In this document: piece by piece, positions 23,390 through 35,416 of the stretch
Position numbering within the stretch: the stretch's first letter is position 1
How the letters are laid out: each line of letters begins with the position of its first letter
Assembly: GCA_004335835.1 (NCBI GenBank)
Contig: RWJK01001481.1
Span: forward strand, 7,129-71,128
DNA from: Scenedesmus sp. ARA3
Taxonomy: Eukaryota; Chlorophyta; Chlorophyceae; Sphaeropleales; Scenedesmaceae
Direction of reading: 5' to 3'
DNA length: 64,000 nucleotides
Program-made: the position numbers and the translations under genes
The notes under the pieces: generated by a model
The model's database searches: none
Told to the model about the DNA's origin: nothing
What the model saw: only the letters and a program-made list of their open reading frames with translations

Positions 23390-26300
23390 ATGGACAAAAG
23401 CAAGAAAAACGCAGCCAACTCCGGCGAGTTACGAAAGAGCGGCGTCACGTGGCAGGTGGCCACCCCTAGCTCAACAGAAGCAAGCAGTGCCGGACCCCCA
23501 GCAAGCAGCAGCAGCCTGGCACATAAAGCAAGCATAAAGCGCAGTGCCAGCAGCCTGGTCTCCTCTCTCATTTCAAGCCTGGGAAGCAGCATCGGGCCCT
23601 CTGTAACACGCGCAGAGTCAGCAGCAGTGTCTGGTAGCTCAAGCCCCAAGGGCAGTGGCAGCAGCTTCACCACTGCCACATCAGCAGCAGCAATTTCAAA
23701 TGCAGCAGGCAGCCCAAATACCTCGACTATCTCTATGATTGGCTCATTCAGTAGGAATAACGCAGAGGCGAGTCCTTTCAGCTGGTCCGGTGGGAGCGCC
23801 AGCTGCAACGCAGTCATGACTGCTGGTGTTGGACTTGGCAGCTTCACTGACCCTGGTGAGTGTACTGCAGGACAGCAGTACAATGCTGACTGTAGCTGAC
23901 TGCTGGTGATCAGAATTCATTCCTTTGCCAACCATTGCTGTGGGACTTGCATGAACCGGGTATGGTTTGTATTCGAAGACGTGGTATGGCAGGCCAGCTT
24001 TGCATGTGGGATGGCACTTGACTGTCTGTGCAGGTCATAGCAAGAGAGCACCTGCTTTTGCTTGCTCATCATAACTGGCTGCTGCATGTGTTTGCTGCTG
24101 TCATCCGCACACACACGCAGGCACCCTGACGCCCCGTGGCAAGTCCCTGAGCCGCCACAGCCTCACCATAAACAGCAGCAAGCGCCTGTTTTTCAACTTC
24201 TAAACTGAACCCCTTAACCCCTCTCTCATGCGCGCAGGCACCCTGACCCCTGTCGGCAAGTCCCTGAGCCGCCACAGCCTCACCATTAACAGCAGCAAGC
24301 GGCTGCTGCCTGATGCAGTGTTCACCCCAGACCTTCCAAACCTCGCCAGAATCAGCGCCAGCAGCACTACCAACCTGTACGCCGCAGCACCCGACTCCAA
24401 GTTTGAAGCAGCAGCTGGGTTGTCAGACATAAAGCAGCAGCTGGCGGCTAGTGGCACGACTCCGAACAACAGCGCTGCGGGAGGCTCGGGCATTGCTGCT
24501 GGTGGTGCGCTGTCTGCCAGGTAAGTCGGTGCCGCCGTGGCTGGCATGATTGATTTGTACTTGAGGATGCGTGGATGCCACATGATGTCGGGTGATGCCA
24601 GGGGCTGCAAATAGCTATTGGCAGTATGGCATGTCATGAGATGTGGTGCGGGCTGCGTGCCAGGTGGGTTGGTAGAGCAGTTGGTGGGCTGCATATAGTA
24701 GTAGAGCATGCGCAGCTGCCACATGGTGTCGCGTGATGCAAGGTGCTGCACACTGCTCTTGTAACGCCACAAGATGTGACAACACACCTGCCTTGGTGGC
24801 TGCGGGCCAAATATCAGCTGGCCAGACTTGCACAGAGCGCAGCAGCAGTCCACAGCAGAACCTGCTTGTGTGGTGGGCAAAATCCACACAGTTTTGGTGC
24901 AAATGCGTTGCATAGTACCACACATTGCTGTGTTGCCCGCGCCTGCAGGAAGTCACGGGTAAATTTCCTGATGGAAGATGCAAGGGACACTGTGAACAGC
25001 AGCAGCAGCAGCAGCAGCGGCGGCGGCAGCAGCAGCAGCAGTGGCAACCGGGTGCTGTGGGCTACAGATGACAGTCAAGTTGCTGAGGTAAGGACGGTTA
25101 TATGTGTGCAGGGAGGTTTAGGAATGATTTCAATGTGATGGCACCAACCCAGCAACAGCACGCATTGCTGCAGCATGCCGCGCCATCCAGCTACTCTGCC
25201 ACCCTTCTCCTGCACTTGAATCATATCAGGCGTATGCAGCCTTCCGGACACTGCCTGCATCACATGCCTTGCTGTGCATATGTCAATCAGGGTGCAACAG
25301 CAGCTCGCGACAGCAGCAAGGCTACAAGTGCTCCAAACAATACCCTTCTCCTGCACTCCAAAACGTATCAGACTGTGGCAGCCGTCCAAACCATGCCTGA
25401 CTCAAAAGCCTTGCTCTGCATTTGTCGTTTGTCATTCAGGGTGCAACAACAGCACGTGACAGCAGCAAGGACTACAAGCGCTCCAAAACCACTCCCCTGC
25501 CAGAAACCTCCCCAGTGGACAGCAGCCCAGCCGAGCTGTCTGCTGCAGGCAGCAGCAGCAGACACAAGCCTGCAGCAGGTTTCAAACAAGGCCTCGCGCA
25601 TGCCCTTGCAAGGCTCTCAGTTGCAATTGATAGCAGCATTCACTGCAGCAGCAGCAGCACGCCTCGATCGCAGGCGATTGAGTACAAGCAGCAGCATGGC
25701 TACCTGCCGTCTCCTTCCGGATCATCCCCTGGCCATCTGCCTTCTTTCAGGCAAGCCACCAGCATCAAGTCGAGCCTGTCCCGGGCTTGCAGCAGTGTGC
25801 TCGAAGTGGATGACAGCGCCGGCAACTCAGCCTCACATTCGACAGAATGCCAGGACGGTGACACAACACCCAATGATGTCGATGATGACGATGATGACGA
25901 TGATGACGATGATGGCGATGTTGGAAGCTTGCTGCCGGCCCTGCCACCTGGCGTCATTCCAATGTTTGCTGTCGGCAGCAGCAGCAGCAGCAGCAGTGCT
26001 GCAACAGCAGCAGTGACGAGCCCAGCAAGCGCAGCTGCTGCAGCTGCTGCGGCTGCCAGCAGTGCCCCAACAGCGGTACCTAGGGTGCCGCTGCCTTCAT
26101 CTGTTGCTCAGGCAAATGCCAGCAGTACTCAAGCACCACAGCAGCGGCAGCAGCCGCCGCCGCTGCAGCAGCCGCCGGCAGCAGCTAATTTACAGCCCGT
26201 CCAAATCCCAAAATCTTTGTCGCTGGCACCAGCGAGTATGGTGCAGCCAATGCTGCTTGCGGTGTCGCCGCGGCTTGCGCCGGCTATGCAGCGGCCTTGC

Positions 26301-29252
26301 TGGTGCATGGCAGACTTTGTGATTCAAAAGAAGCTGTATGAAGGCTACGCTTCAACCATCTGCAAGGTGAGATGTTGAAATGTTTCTTGCTGACGTTCAG
26401 CCGTAGTGTGCAAGTTTAGCTGCTGTCGCATTACCAAAGAAGCTGCGCGAAGGCTGCGCCTCGACCTTCTGCAAGGGTGACGGCTCTGGTGGTAACAGCT
26501 ACCCAGCTGCTGGCCTACGTTATAGCCCTGTCTCTCTGTGCTGAAAAAAACGCTACCAGGTGACGTCAACTCAGCTGGGAATTGCATGCTGCCGCAGCCT
26601 GAGCTGCTTGTGCAGGTCTGCGGATTTTCGGCACTTTTGACTGCTTCACAGCTGAATTTCACACAGCAATTCACAGCTGAAGTTCTCACAGCATGCTCCG
26701 AAACTGCGGATTTCGCTGTCCTGGCTCCTACACCGTGCAACACATGATCTGATGCGTTGTGTTGTGCTCTTGCTGCAGGCTTTTGACCGCGTATCAGGCT
26801 CCACAGTCGCGCTCAAGCTGTACCACATGAGCAAGCTCAACAGCATCAGTAGCCACCAAGTGGCGAGAGAGGTGGGGCTGCATTTGATCTGTGGTTCAGG
26901 GTTTGTTCTTCACAGTGCCCTGCCTGGTACTTCACAGTGCCCTGCCTGGTACTTCACAGTGCCCTGCCTGGTACAAAGTCGGCAAGCAAGCGCGAGATGC
27001 CGTAGTGCACTGTGCGCATGTATTGTGGCAGGAGTCGGCATCCTTGGGCAAGTTTGCCGAAGCACGGTCGACGATGCACCCGCAAGCGTCTCGAAACCTG
27101 TGCAGCAGCTGCTGTCATTTTACGCAAATCCATTCCCAAATTGCCACCGCTGAATGCTGCCACCTCCAGTGCTGTGATACACTCATGAGTGTGCCGCACT
27201 GCTGCTGCTGCTGCAGGTGCGGCTGCACACAGGGCTGGACCACACCAGCCAGCTTCTGCGGTACACCGCACCAACTGCGATAAATGTGTAGGCTGTGCTG
27301 TTCAGCTGAGCTCAACTCTCATGCTTTGCTGCTGATGTATGTACTGCTGCAGGTGCGGCTGCACATAGGGCTTGACCACGAGAACATCATCTCACTGTAT
27401 GCGGCATTCCAGGAGGCTGGCAACGTGGTGATGGTGCAGGTGCGGGCACAGCAAACACTCTGCTGTGCTGTTTATTGGGCTACGTGACATAGTGGCAAGT
27501 TATGTGCTATATCTAAATACTCCTGTACATAAGCAGCTTGGGGTATATATCCTGCAGCATGTAAAATGCTTGGGTGGACCACGAGAACATTATCTCACTC
27601 TACGCAGCATTCCAGGAAGCCGGCAATGTGGTCATGGTGCAGGTGCGGGCACAGTGACCAGTGCTATGTAGGATGTGTTACTTCTGAGATAATGTGTCAC
27701 GTTGTTTGCCACAGCATGTCAGGAGGCTGGCAACGTGGTGATGCTGCAGGTGCGCACATGGCAGCCGGTGCCATTATAGTGTCACTTACGGAAGTGGTGG
27801 AACATGTACCATGTCACCTGCTGTGAATAGGATGCACTTGCAGCGCACCCGGTTGCCGGTCGACATGCAGCAGTCATGCTGGGCTGCTTTGTCGCCAGCA
27901 AATTACTAAACTAGTCACACCAGCAGGTCACGCCACGCTACATCGTGACCTTACCAGCACGTGCGTCCTGAGTAACCAACTAACCAACTGACTGCACGTG
28001 ATATGCAGGAGTTTGCTGGTGGCGGCGACCTGTGGTCCTTCATGGATGCCAACAGTGGACGCCTGACGGAGCGCGTGACGGTGTCACTGGTGCTGCAGCC
28101 CTTCCTGCGGGCGATACACTACCTGCACACCTCGGGCATTGCGCACAGGTGCGGGTGCACTGGTTTGTATAACGCAAAGTTGTAGCTGAGGACTAGAACA
28201 GCGCGTGGCATTGCGCACGGGCGATACACTACCTGCACACCGCGGGCATTGCGCACAGGTGCGGGTGCACTGGTTTGTATAACGCAAAGTTGTAGCTGAG
28301 GACTAGAACAGCGCGTGGCATTGCGCACGGGCGATACACTACCTGCACACCGCAGGCATTGCACACAGGTGCGTATGTATTGGGCTGCCTCATGCGGTTG
28401 GGTGGAAAAGCCGGTGTTGTGCGAAGCCGTGGTTGTGCAGTATGCTGCAGCCGTTCTCAGGGCGATACACTACCTGCACACCGCAGGCATTGCGCACAGT
28501 TGCGTGTTTTGAGGTTCGGTTGCAATCATTGCTTTGCCGCACTACCAGTAGTGCATACGTGGGTATGTGCAGTGTGCTGCAGCCCTTTCATTGCTTTGCC
28601 GCACTACCGGTAGTGCGTACGTGGGTGTGTGCAGTGTGCTGCAGCCCTTTCTGAGAGCGGTGCAGTACCTGCACACCGCGGGCATTGCGCACAGGTGCGT
28701 GCGCGTGGGTCATGTTGCACACAGCAGGGTGTGCAGTGGGTTGTGTACTGCTGCTGTAGCACAAGTGTGTCCATTGGGTTGCAGCCTTTCCTGCGGGCAG
28801 TGCACTACCTGCATACTGCGGGCATTGCGCACAGGTGCGAGTGCAATTCAATACACTGCTTTGGGGTACTGCCCTTGGTGGATGTGTGCATTAGTGGATG
28901 TGTGCATTGCGCCGCAGCACTTCCACAGGGCAGTGCACTACCTGCACACCGCAGGCATTGCGCACAGGTGCATGCGTCAGTGACTGCTTTGCACGGATAG
29001 CTGCATTGCACAGCGTCATGCGTGGCTGCTTGCACTTTGTGGGCATTGCACACAGCTGCGTGTTATCTAGTCTGCATCACACTGCACATGGGTCCTGGTG
29101 TACACGTAGTCTTCGCGCACTGCGCACACAAACAGGCACACTGTTCATCTCTCTCTGCCGTCTCTCTGCGACTGCATCTCTGCGGTACGGCATGACAATG
29201 CTGTGCAGAAAAAAGAGCTGGCTGCGTCATACTCACTGCCATATGAGCGCTG

Positions 29253-29309
<57 letters not shown>

Positions 29310-29359
29310 NNNNNNNNNNNNNNNNNNNNNNNNNNNNNNNNNNNNNNNNNNNNNNNNNN

Positions 29360-29416
<57 letters not shown>

Positions 29417-29508
29417 ACGCAGGGACATCAAGCCTGAGAACGTGCTGTGCAGCAGCGGCATGGTGCTCAAGGTGGCCTGTGCTTTATGCCGTGCTCTTGG
29501 CTGTGCTC

Positions 29509-29551
<43 letters not shown>

Positions 29552-31951
29552 CAGGGACATCAAGCCTGAGAACGTGCTGTTCAGCAGCGGCATGGTGCTC
29601 CAGGTGGCAGATTTCGGGCTGGCAGTAAACTTGAGGGAGGAGCGAGCGGTCACACGAGTTGGTGAGTTGCAGCAGCAGCATGCTGTTAACTGTTGTTCTT
29701 GCTTGCCCTTGACAGGGGTTTTGGCCTGGCTGTAAACCTGAGGGAGGAGCGAGCGGTCACACGAGTTGGTGAGCTGCAGCAGCAGCATGCCGTTGACTGT
29801 TGCTCTTGCTTGCCCTTGACAGTGGTTTTGGCCTGGCAGTGAACCTCAGGGAGGAGCGAGCGGTAACACGAGTTGGTGAGCTGTAGCACATGCTGCCCTG
29901 TGTGGCTGCTGAGGTGCTGCTTGCAATTGCTGCCACGCTGCCAGATTGTCAAATTCTGTGCTGAATAATGTGCTGTACTGACCTTGACAGGTTTTAAACA
30001 TGCTGTGGCTTGCAAGCGTGCCAGCTGGATTCATGGCGCTCAAGGTGCTGCGCACAAGTTGGTCAGACTGTGCACTGCCTAGTCTGCTGTAAAAGAACAA
30101 AGTCTGTTGAACTCAAGTTCACCATATTTCCTGCGCTGGCACATGCAGGCACGCTTGACTACGCTGCTCCTGAGGTGCTGCGCTGCCCGCTGAAGCACCA
30201 GCCAGGTGCCACACTTGCATCATCTAGTGGACCACAGCACTCGTGTCACCTGCTGTTTCAATTGCTGGCACTTGCAGGCACGCTTGACTACATGGCGCCC
30301 GAGGTGCTGCGCTGCCCGCTGAAGCGGCAGCCTGGGGACAACAAGGACCGCCCAGAGCTCTTCTACAGCCAGGCTGTTGACGCGTGGGCTGTGGGGGTGC
30401 TGAGCTATGAGCTGCTGACGGGCAGGTACGTTGCACGTCTTGTCACAATCATGTGTCACAGTAACGTGTGCTGATGTGAGCTGGTGGTGGGCCAGCTGGG
30501 GCCGCCCGGAGCTCTTCTACAGCCAGTATGGGGATGCGTGGGCTGTGGGGGTGGTGAGCTATGAGCTGCTCACGGGCAGGTAGGTCACATGTCCTCTAAC
30601 AGTCACGTGCCACAGTAACGTGTGCTGATGTGAGCTGGTGGTGGGCCAGCCTGGGGCCGCCCGGAGCTGTTCTACAGCCAGTAAGGGGATGCGTGGGTTG
30701 TTGGGGTGCTGAGCTATGAGCTGCTCACGGGCAGGTGGTTGTGGGCCGCTGGTGTGCTGGTGGTGTGCTGGTGGTGGGCTAGCGGTGTTGATTAGTCAGC
30801 TATGGGCTGCTCACGGGCAGGTGGGCTGCTTGCGACTGGTGGTGTGCTGCTGGGCTGATGGTGGGCTGGTGGTGGGCTGGTGTGCTGCTGGTGGGCTGCT
30901 GGTGGGCAGCTGATGGGCAGCTGGTGGTGGGCTGGTGGCATGCCTAGTCCGTTGTAGACAACAATAACCACCAACCTGACAGCTGCACACCTTCTGCTGC
31001 TGCTGCTGCTGCTGCCAGGGCTCCCTTCTCCGCAACTGGCGCAAGCGACAGCGCCATCGAAGCAGCAATCCACTGCGCCGCACCAGCCTTCCCAAGCCGC
31101 ATGTCAGAGCCTGCCTCAAGCTTCATCGCTGCTGCGCTGCACAAGCAGCCTGAGAAGCGGCCGAGCATACTGGCTATGCTGCAGCACCCTTGGATACGCA
31201 GCTTCCAGGTGCGTGTTGCTGCAAATGCAAACAACCTAACCAGAACCTTGAGTAATGACTAGCAGAGAGTAGAGTGATTATCAGCGGCCGAAGAAGCGCC
31301 CAAGCATCCTGGCCATGCTGCAGCACCCCTGGATTCGTCGTTTCCAGGTGCGATCAGTAAACTCAAATGGTTTGATCCAATGTCGTGATACAAGGTAGCG
31401 ACCAAGCATCCTGGCCATGCTGCAGCACCCTCGGATACACTGCTTGCAGGTGTGCAGTTCTGCCAGACGGAATAACAGCCAGAGATGTACGGACCTCAAT
31501 TTCAAGTACTGTCTGTGCGGCGGGCAGTGACTTCGATGCCCAACTTTGGCCGCCACATGTACGCACCATCTGCAAGCATTTAACGCATGTTCGTCTTCAG
31601 CAGTTCTGACGGCTCTATGCTCGTGCCGCTGCCTGCTGCATCGTGCAGAGATCCAACTCAAATGACAGGTCGGAGCGGCGCAGCTCCCAGGAATATGCCG
31701 GGCAGGGAAAGCTGCTGGTGCCTGGTGCTGCTGCTGCTGCTGCTGCTGCCAATGCGGCGGCTGGTGCTGCTTCATCCAGCATGCAGCGCTCCCAACAGCT
31801 GCTGCCGCAGTTGGCTTCCAAAAGCGTCAGCAAGAAGGATGTAGCTGGCAGTAGCAGGGAGGAGGGGAAGCTGAGCAGCGCTGCTGTTGCTGCTGCTGGA
31901 GTGTACCACACCGATGACAACGGCATGACTGGCTATGCTGGCGGGTGGTAG
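23390..31951 (+). CDS. Aurora/CALK-like serine/threonine protein kinase
   Basis: Eleven exons join in phase to about 961 residues: 23390-23855, 24238-24520, 24949-25087, 25440-26366, 26779-26871, 27353-27439, 28009-28148, 29555-29661, 30278-30425, 31019-31208 and 31649-31951. The first ~585 residues are a Ser/Ala-rich, probably disordered tail with an Asp run (DDDDD, near 25880). The kinase domain begins at MADFVIQKKLYEGYAST. The glycine loop is degenerate, VALK lysine is about residue 618, then HRDIKPENVL, DFG (VADFGLAVN), TRVGTLDYMAPEVL, and DAWAVGVLSYELLTGR. The GTLDY-x-APE activation loop and C-terminal HPWI resemble Aurora kinases, specifically algal CALK-type flagellar kinases, which regulate flagellar length and disassembly. 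The subfamily call is from memory of motifs, not a search. Start context is CAACGCAATGG. Confidence 0.85.
24108..24190 (+). repeat. 5'-edge copy of kinase exon 24238-24520
   Basis: Repeats acceptor plus GTLTPxGKSLSRHSLTINSSKRL upstream of the full exon, then diverges into a stop. Two similar 5'/3' edge copies belong to the next exon pair: 25289-25340 repeats the start of exon 25440-26366 (GATTARDSSK...) upstream, and 26432-26477 repeats its end (KKLxEGxASTxCK) downstream. Confidence 0.8.
27570..27752 (+). repeat. 3'-edge copies of kinase exon 27353-27439
   Basis: A ~66-base copy at 27578-27643 (DHENIISLYAAFQEAGNVVMVQ plus donor) differs from the real exon at eight codons, all synonymous: Ile ATT/ATC, Leu CTC/CTG, Tyr TAC/TAT, Ala GCA/GCG, Glu GAA/GAG, Ala GCC/GCT, Asn AAT/AAC, Val GTC/GTG. 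A shorter copy with donor ends near 27750. A 5'-edge copy of the same exon lies upstream at about 27216-27240. Confidence 0.88.
28150..29060 (+). repeat. Array of about seven 3'-edge copies of kinase exon 28009-28148
   Basis: The (LQPFLRA)IHYLHTxGIAHR end plus donor recurs, with donors at about 28259, 28369, 28693, 28835 and 28968. A copy near 28499 has TT in place of the donor GT, and there are relics near 28590 and 29055. The first two units are almost identical 110-bp repeats including intron sequence. Later units keep coding sense with synonymous or conservative differences (Ile/Val, His/Gln, Ser/Ala). Confidence 0.88.
29255..29476 (+). repeat. CTG tract with 50-base N gap, followed by 5'-edge copy of kinase exon 29555-29661
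   Basis: A CTG tract on both sides of N at 29310-29359 runs into an acceptor and a copy of RDIKPENVLCSSGMVLKVA at 29423-29476. The real exon follows a second CTG tract. A Phe to Cys change separates the copy from the exon. Confidence 0.88.
29712..29880 (+). repeat. Two 3'-edge copies of kinase exon 29555-29661
   Basis: Copies ending near 29770 and 29876 carry GLAVNLREERAVTRVG plus donor. In the second copy four of four differences from the real exon are synonymous (GGG/GGC, GTA/GTG, TTG/CTC, GTC/GTA). Confidence 0.85.
30149..30830 (+). repeat. 5'- and 3'-edge copies around kinase exon 30278-30425
   Basis: Upstream at 30149-30205 is a copy of GTLDYxAPEVLRCPLKxQPG with acceptor. Downstream at about 30505-30582, 30655-30735 and a shorter 30795-30822 are copies of RPELFYSQ...DAWAVGVxSYELLTGR with donor. 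The second downstream copy contains a stop codon (TAA after CAG) and Ala to Val, so it is decaying. The real exon lies exactly between the two groups. Confidence 0.85.
31283..31452 (+). repeat. Two 3'-edge copies of kinase exon 31019-31208
   Basis: KRPSILAMLQHPWIRxFQ plus donor at about 31285-31348 and a more diverged copy at 31399-31450 (HPRIHCLQ), both downstream of the full exon. Confidence 0.85.
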
Positions 31952-31960
31952 GTGCGGTGA

Positions 31961-32027
31961 CACTGGAGTGACGCTGGAGTGACGCTGGAGTGATGCTGGA
32001 GTGATGCTGGAGTGACACTGGAGTGTA
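31961..32027 (+). repeat. 11-bp minisatellite just after the kinase stop
   Basis: Six units of an 11-mer of the form CTGGAGTGAYR in the kinase 3' flank. Confidence 0.85.
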
Positions 32028-33821
32028 CCACACTGACGATATTTCTATGACTGGCGGCTAGTAGATCTGTGAGAAGTGATTGAGACGTTTGGTCAATGAT
32101 GGCAAGTACTGGGATTACAGCATCATGATGCATCATGATACAGCAATTGCTGCTGCTATCTGTCTGGGTTGAGTTCTCACAAGTGTTATCCGTGATTGTC
32201 ATTACAGCAATAAAGAACGCTGTCAGACTCTGGGCACAGCTTCCACACCTGTGCATGCAACCATGTGAAAATATGAGCATGCATGAAGCAATAACAACTC
32301 TGCACACGCAGCGACATGACATAGTTGGCTATGCACTGCAGTTGACCGTCAATGTAGTACATTCTTGCGCACCTGTGCATATGCGCACTCAAGCTGATGT
32401 GACATTTCGCACCATTTCATTGGCTGCAGCTGCACCTGGCCAGGTGCTCCCTGGAGCGATATCTATTTCAGCACTGATGAAGTGTACGGTATCATGTCAT
32501 ACAATAATGCTGCGCAAGCAGCTGCACTGCAGTGCTGCCATCAAGCGGCAAGGCTCTCCTTCAGTATAAAGCATCAGCAACAGCCATGCTGCATAGCCTC
32601 CATATGCATGTGCACAGTTGTGTTTGTTTGAGTTGATGCTGCATTGCTGCAGCGGCATGCTGCGCAGGGCAGCGCTTCTAGGCTTTGTGGTATAGCCTGG
32701 ACCAGCTTTACCAGCTTTATGTTTGACGAGTGTGCCCTTGAGCTGGGGTGCTGCAGCGTACTGTTGACACACTGCACAAGAAATATGGAAATTCTGAGGT
32801 GCCTATGTTGGCTGAAAGCGTTTGCTGTCATGGTGAGCGGCTTAGCGCAGCCGCTGCGCTTAGGGCAGCCGCTGCGCTGTGACAGCTCGTGACGCTGGCA
32901 AGCATCAAGAGGGTCCCAACAGAGTACTGAGGCCTGTGTTTTGTGGTTTCCTAAACCTCTAGGAGCATCGTGGACTTGCCACGATGTGGGGAAGTAAGCG
33001 TTCTCAGCATAGGAATGCCTGCTACATGTGTGTGTTACACAGCGGCAACATAGCCCTTTTTTTAGGGAATGACAGCCTGCAGGCTCATTGTCAAGCAGCC
33101 TACTCAGCTTCCAGAGACTCTGTGCACACGGAGCATACTCATATATAGTACAGCACTGTACAAAGGCCATGCATGGGCTCCGAGCTGAGTCATGTGTGAC
33201 TTTGCCAGGTTGGTTGCAGTTACTAACTGCACATAGTATGTCAGACCGCACTGCGTGCAGTTCCTGTGTGATGTGTGGTGGTGAATAGTATGAAGAGTGC
33301 ACGTTGATTATTTTGGGAGCCGAGCTGGTGCAGCTGCGCAGCAGCGCTGGCTGTAGCACCGCTGCGCTGGCTGTAGCGCTTCGGGAGTGCTGGAACAACA
33401 GCAGCAGACCTGTAAGCATCTCAACCAGCTGCACACTGCTGGAGATTGAGTTGGTGCCTGTTGCTGAGCCGCTTGCGATGCAAACGTTCACTCGCTTCAG
33501 CTGAAAAGCTCGAATGCCGTGGTGTTGCAGACAAAGAAAGCAGTCAGCGCACGTGGGAGGACTTCGCTGTCATGTGTGTCATGGTTCGTACACATGTGAC
33601 ACAACATCTGTCTGCAATCAACACGCGCACTGCTATACATGCAAGAATGTGTTTAAAGCATTTGTGTTGAAGATAGTCTGCAGTCCTGCAGGACTCCTTG
33701 GAGCAACAGCTGGTGCAGCCTCACCTCGGTCGCTTCTCCACTGGCAGCAAGCTGCAGCGATCGACTGTGACAAAAACATTTGAATACTTTTAGTGTTAGA
33801 TCCGCCAGCAAAACAACTGCA
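32028..33821. other. Intergenic interval between kinase and secreted-protein genes
   Basis: About 1.8 kb. A 305-codon minus-strand open stretch (32574-33491) has no recognisable motif, signal or splice partner, and I treat it as chance. A short direct repeat of CGCAGCCGCTGCGCT occurs near 32850-32880. The right end is the promoter region of the gene at 33822. Confidence 0.45.
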
Positions 33822-34285
33822 ATGGCTGCTCGTGCAACCGCGTTGCTGGCTCTCTCGCTGCTGCTGTTGAGCACTGGCGCCTTCGCCAAGCGCCCTTATC
33901 ACGGCAGCAACAAACCTGGAAACCCCGGCCGCACCTGCCGTGGCCTGCCATACGCCGTACCTCTGAACAATGGCACTATAATTGCTTCGGAGGGCTCTGT
34001 GGCGCCTTCCTTCAAACTGGGCGAGGAGTTCATGCTGCCTTACAAATTTTCACCGCTGGACATCGGAGAAACCGTGGCAGTGAAGTGAGCAGCAGGCCAT
34101 GACGCGTCTTGCCACCAGTCTACTTCGTAGTCGCCCGGGGTGCACCCACACCCATCACGTAGTTGACCTAGTGACCAGGCCAGTTTTCAAATTGCACACT
34201 GCCTTGCCGCATGGGGCTTGAATAAGGCAGTCAACATCTTGACTAGAAGCAGCTGGTGCACACATGTCTCAGCAGCAGCAGCAGC

Positions 34286-34321
<36 letters not shown>

Positions 34322-35100
34322 CATGCTGGTGCTCTGTCAACAGTTGTGCTGTACCGCCATGGCCACCTGCCAGTGCACGTGCGCTGCAGGACACCTGCAG
34401 GACCCTGCTGCTGCTGCAGTACGCCATCATCAACGCCAACGCCCTGCATGACATGTTTTCTTTGCACACCACAGAGCATGCAACATCACCATGCCCGAAA
34501 CACGTCACGAGCAGCCTCCACAGGCGCGCACCTGTTGCATGCACCGGCCTGGGCATAAATCTGGACCCAGCAGCTGCATGCGCCATGTAGTCAACCCCCA
34601 AACCACCTCTAAACATGCTGATGACTAGCCTCACATGCCCTCTGTTTTGTGCACCCGCAGGGCCAAGAGCTTAGACCCAGCAGCTGCATGTGATGACAGC
34701 ATGCATGCATACTGTGCATAACACTTTCCTAGACATTCTGTATCATGCACCTGCAGGGCCAAGAGCTTGGACCCAACAGCAGGTGGCAAGGAGGTTGGCT
34801 ATGCATACTGGAGCGGTGTCTCCATGGGCCTCGTGAACGCTGCCAACCCCTACCAGGCGATCGTCAACTGGCAGGTCACATTGTGAGTGCTGTGCGAGTG
34901 CTAGATGCGCATGAGGTGCCAGATGCGCATGATGCGCATGAGTACTCTGCAGGTGCCAGCAGTGCTGTGATGGTCACATGCATCTTACAGTGCTGTGATG
35001 GGCACATGCACCTTACAGTGCTGTGATGGGCACATGCACCTTACAGTGCTGTGATGGGCTCCAGCGGCAGTAACAGTACATGCCAAGGATCAGGCTGGCA

Positions 35101-35148
<48 letters not shown>

Positions 35149-35365
35149 TGAATCAATCCAGCAACATGCCAGCATGCCAGCGTGCCAGCTCGCCAGCGCA
35201 CCAGCACGCCATGTCTTGTGACATGCTGCACACAACTGTTATGCGCATGGAGTGGATCTTGAAGCAGCTGCTGGTTCGAAGCGGCGGGCGCGGGCCTCAG
35301 CCGTTACGCAGCAGCGACATATAGACCAGCATCCAGCTGTAGCCTGCTTGAATCCTACTTCTGTC

Positions 35366-35416
<51 letters not shown>

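Noticed and set aside
25102..26016. 304-codon open frame overlapping kinase exon 25440-26366 in another frame
   Set aside because: The kinase frame joins upstream and downstream exons in phase; this one does not and contains low-complexity shadow sequence.
32574..33491. 305-codon minus-strand open frame
   Set aside because: No motif, signal, splice partner or biased codon pattern; in a GC-balanced 1.8-kb intergenic stretch this can arise by chance.
34345..34445. Extra exon of the secreted-protein gene (peptide LLLLQYAIINANALHD)
   Set aside because: Exons 1 and 2 already join in phase without it and no convincing donor follows; kept only as a possibility.
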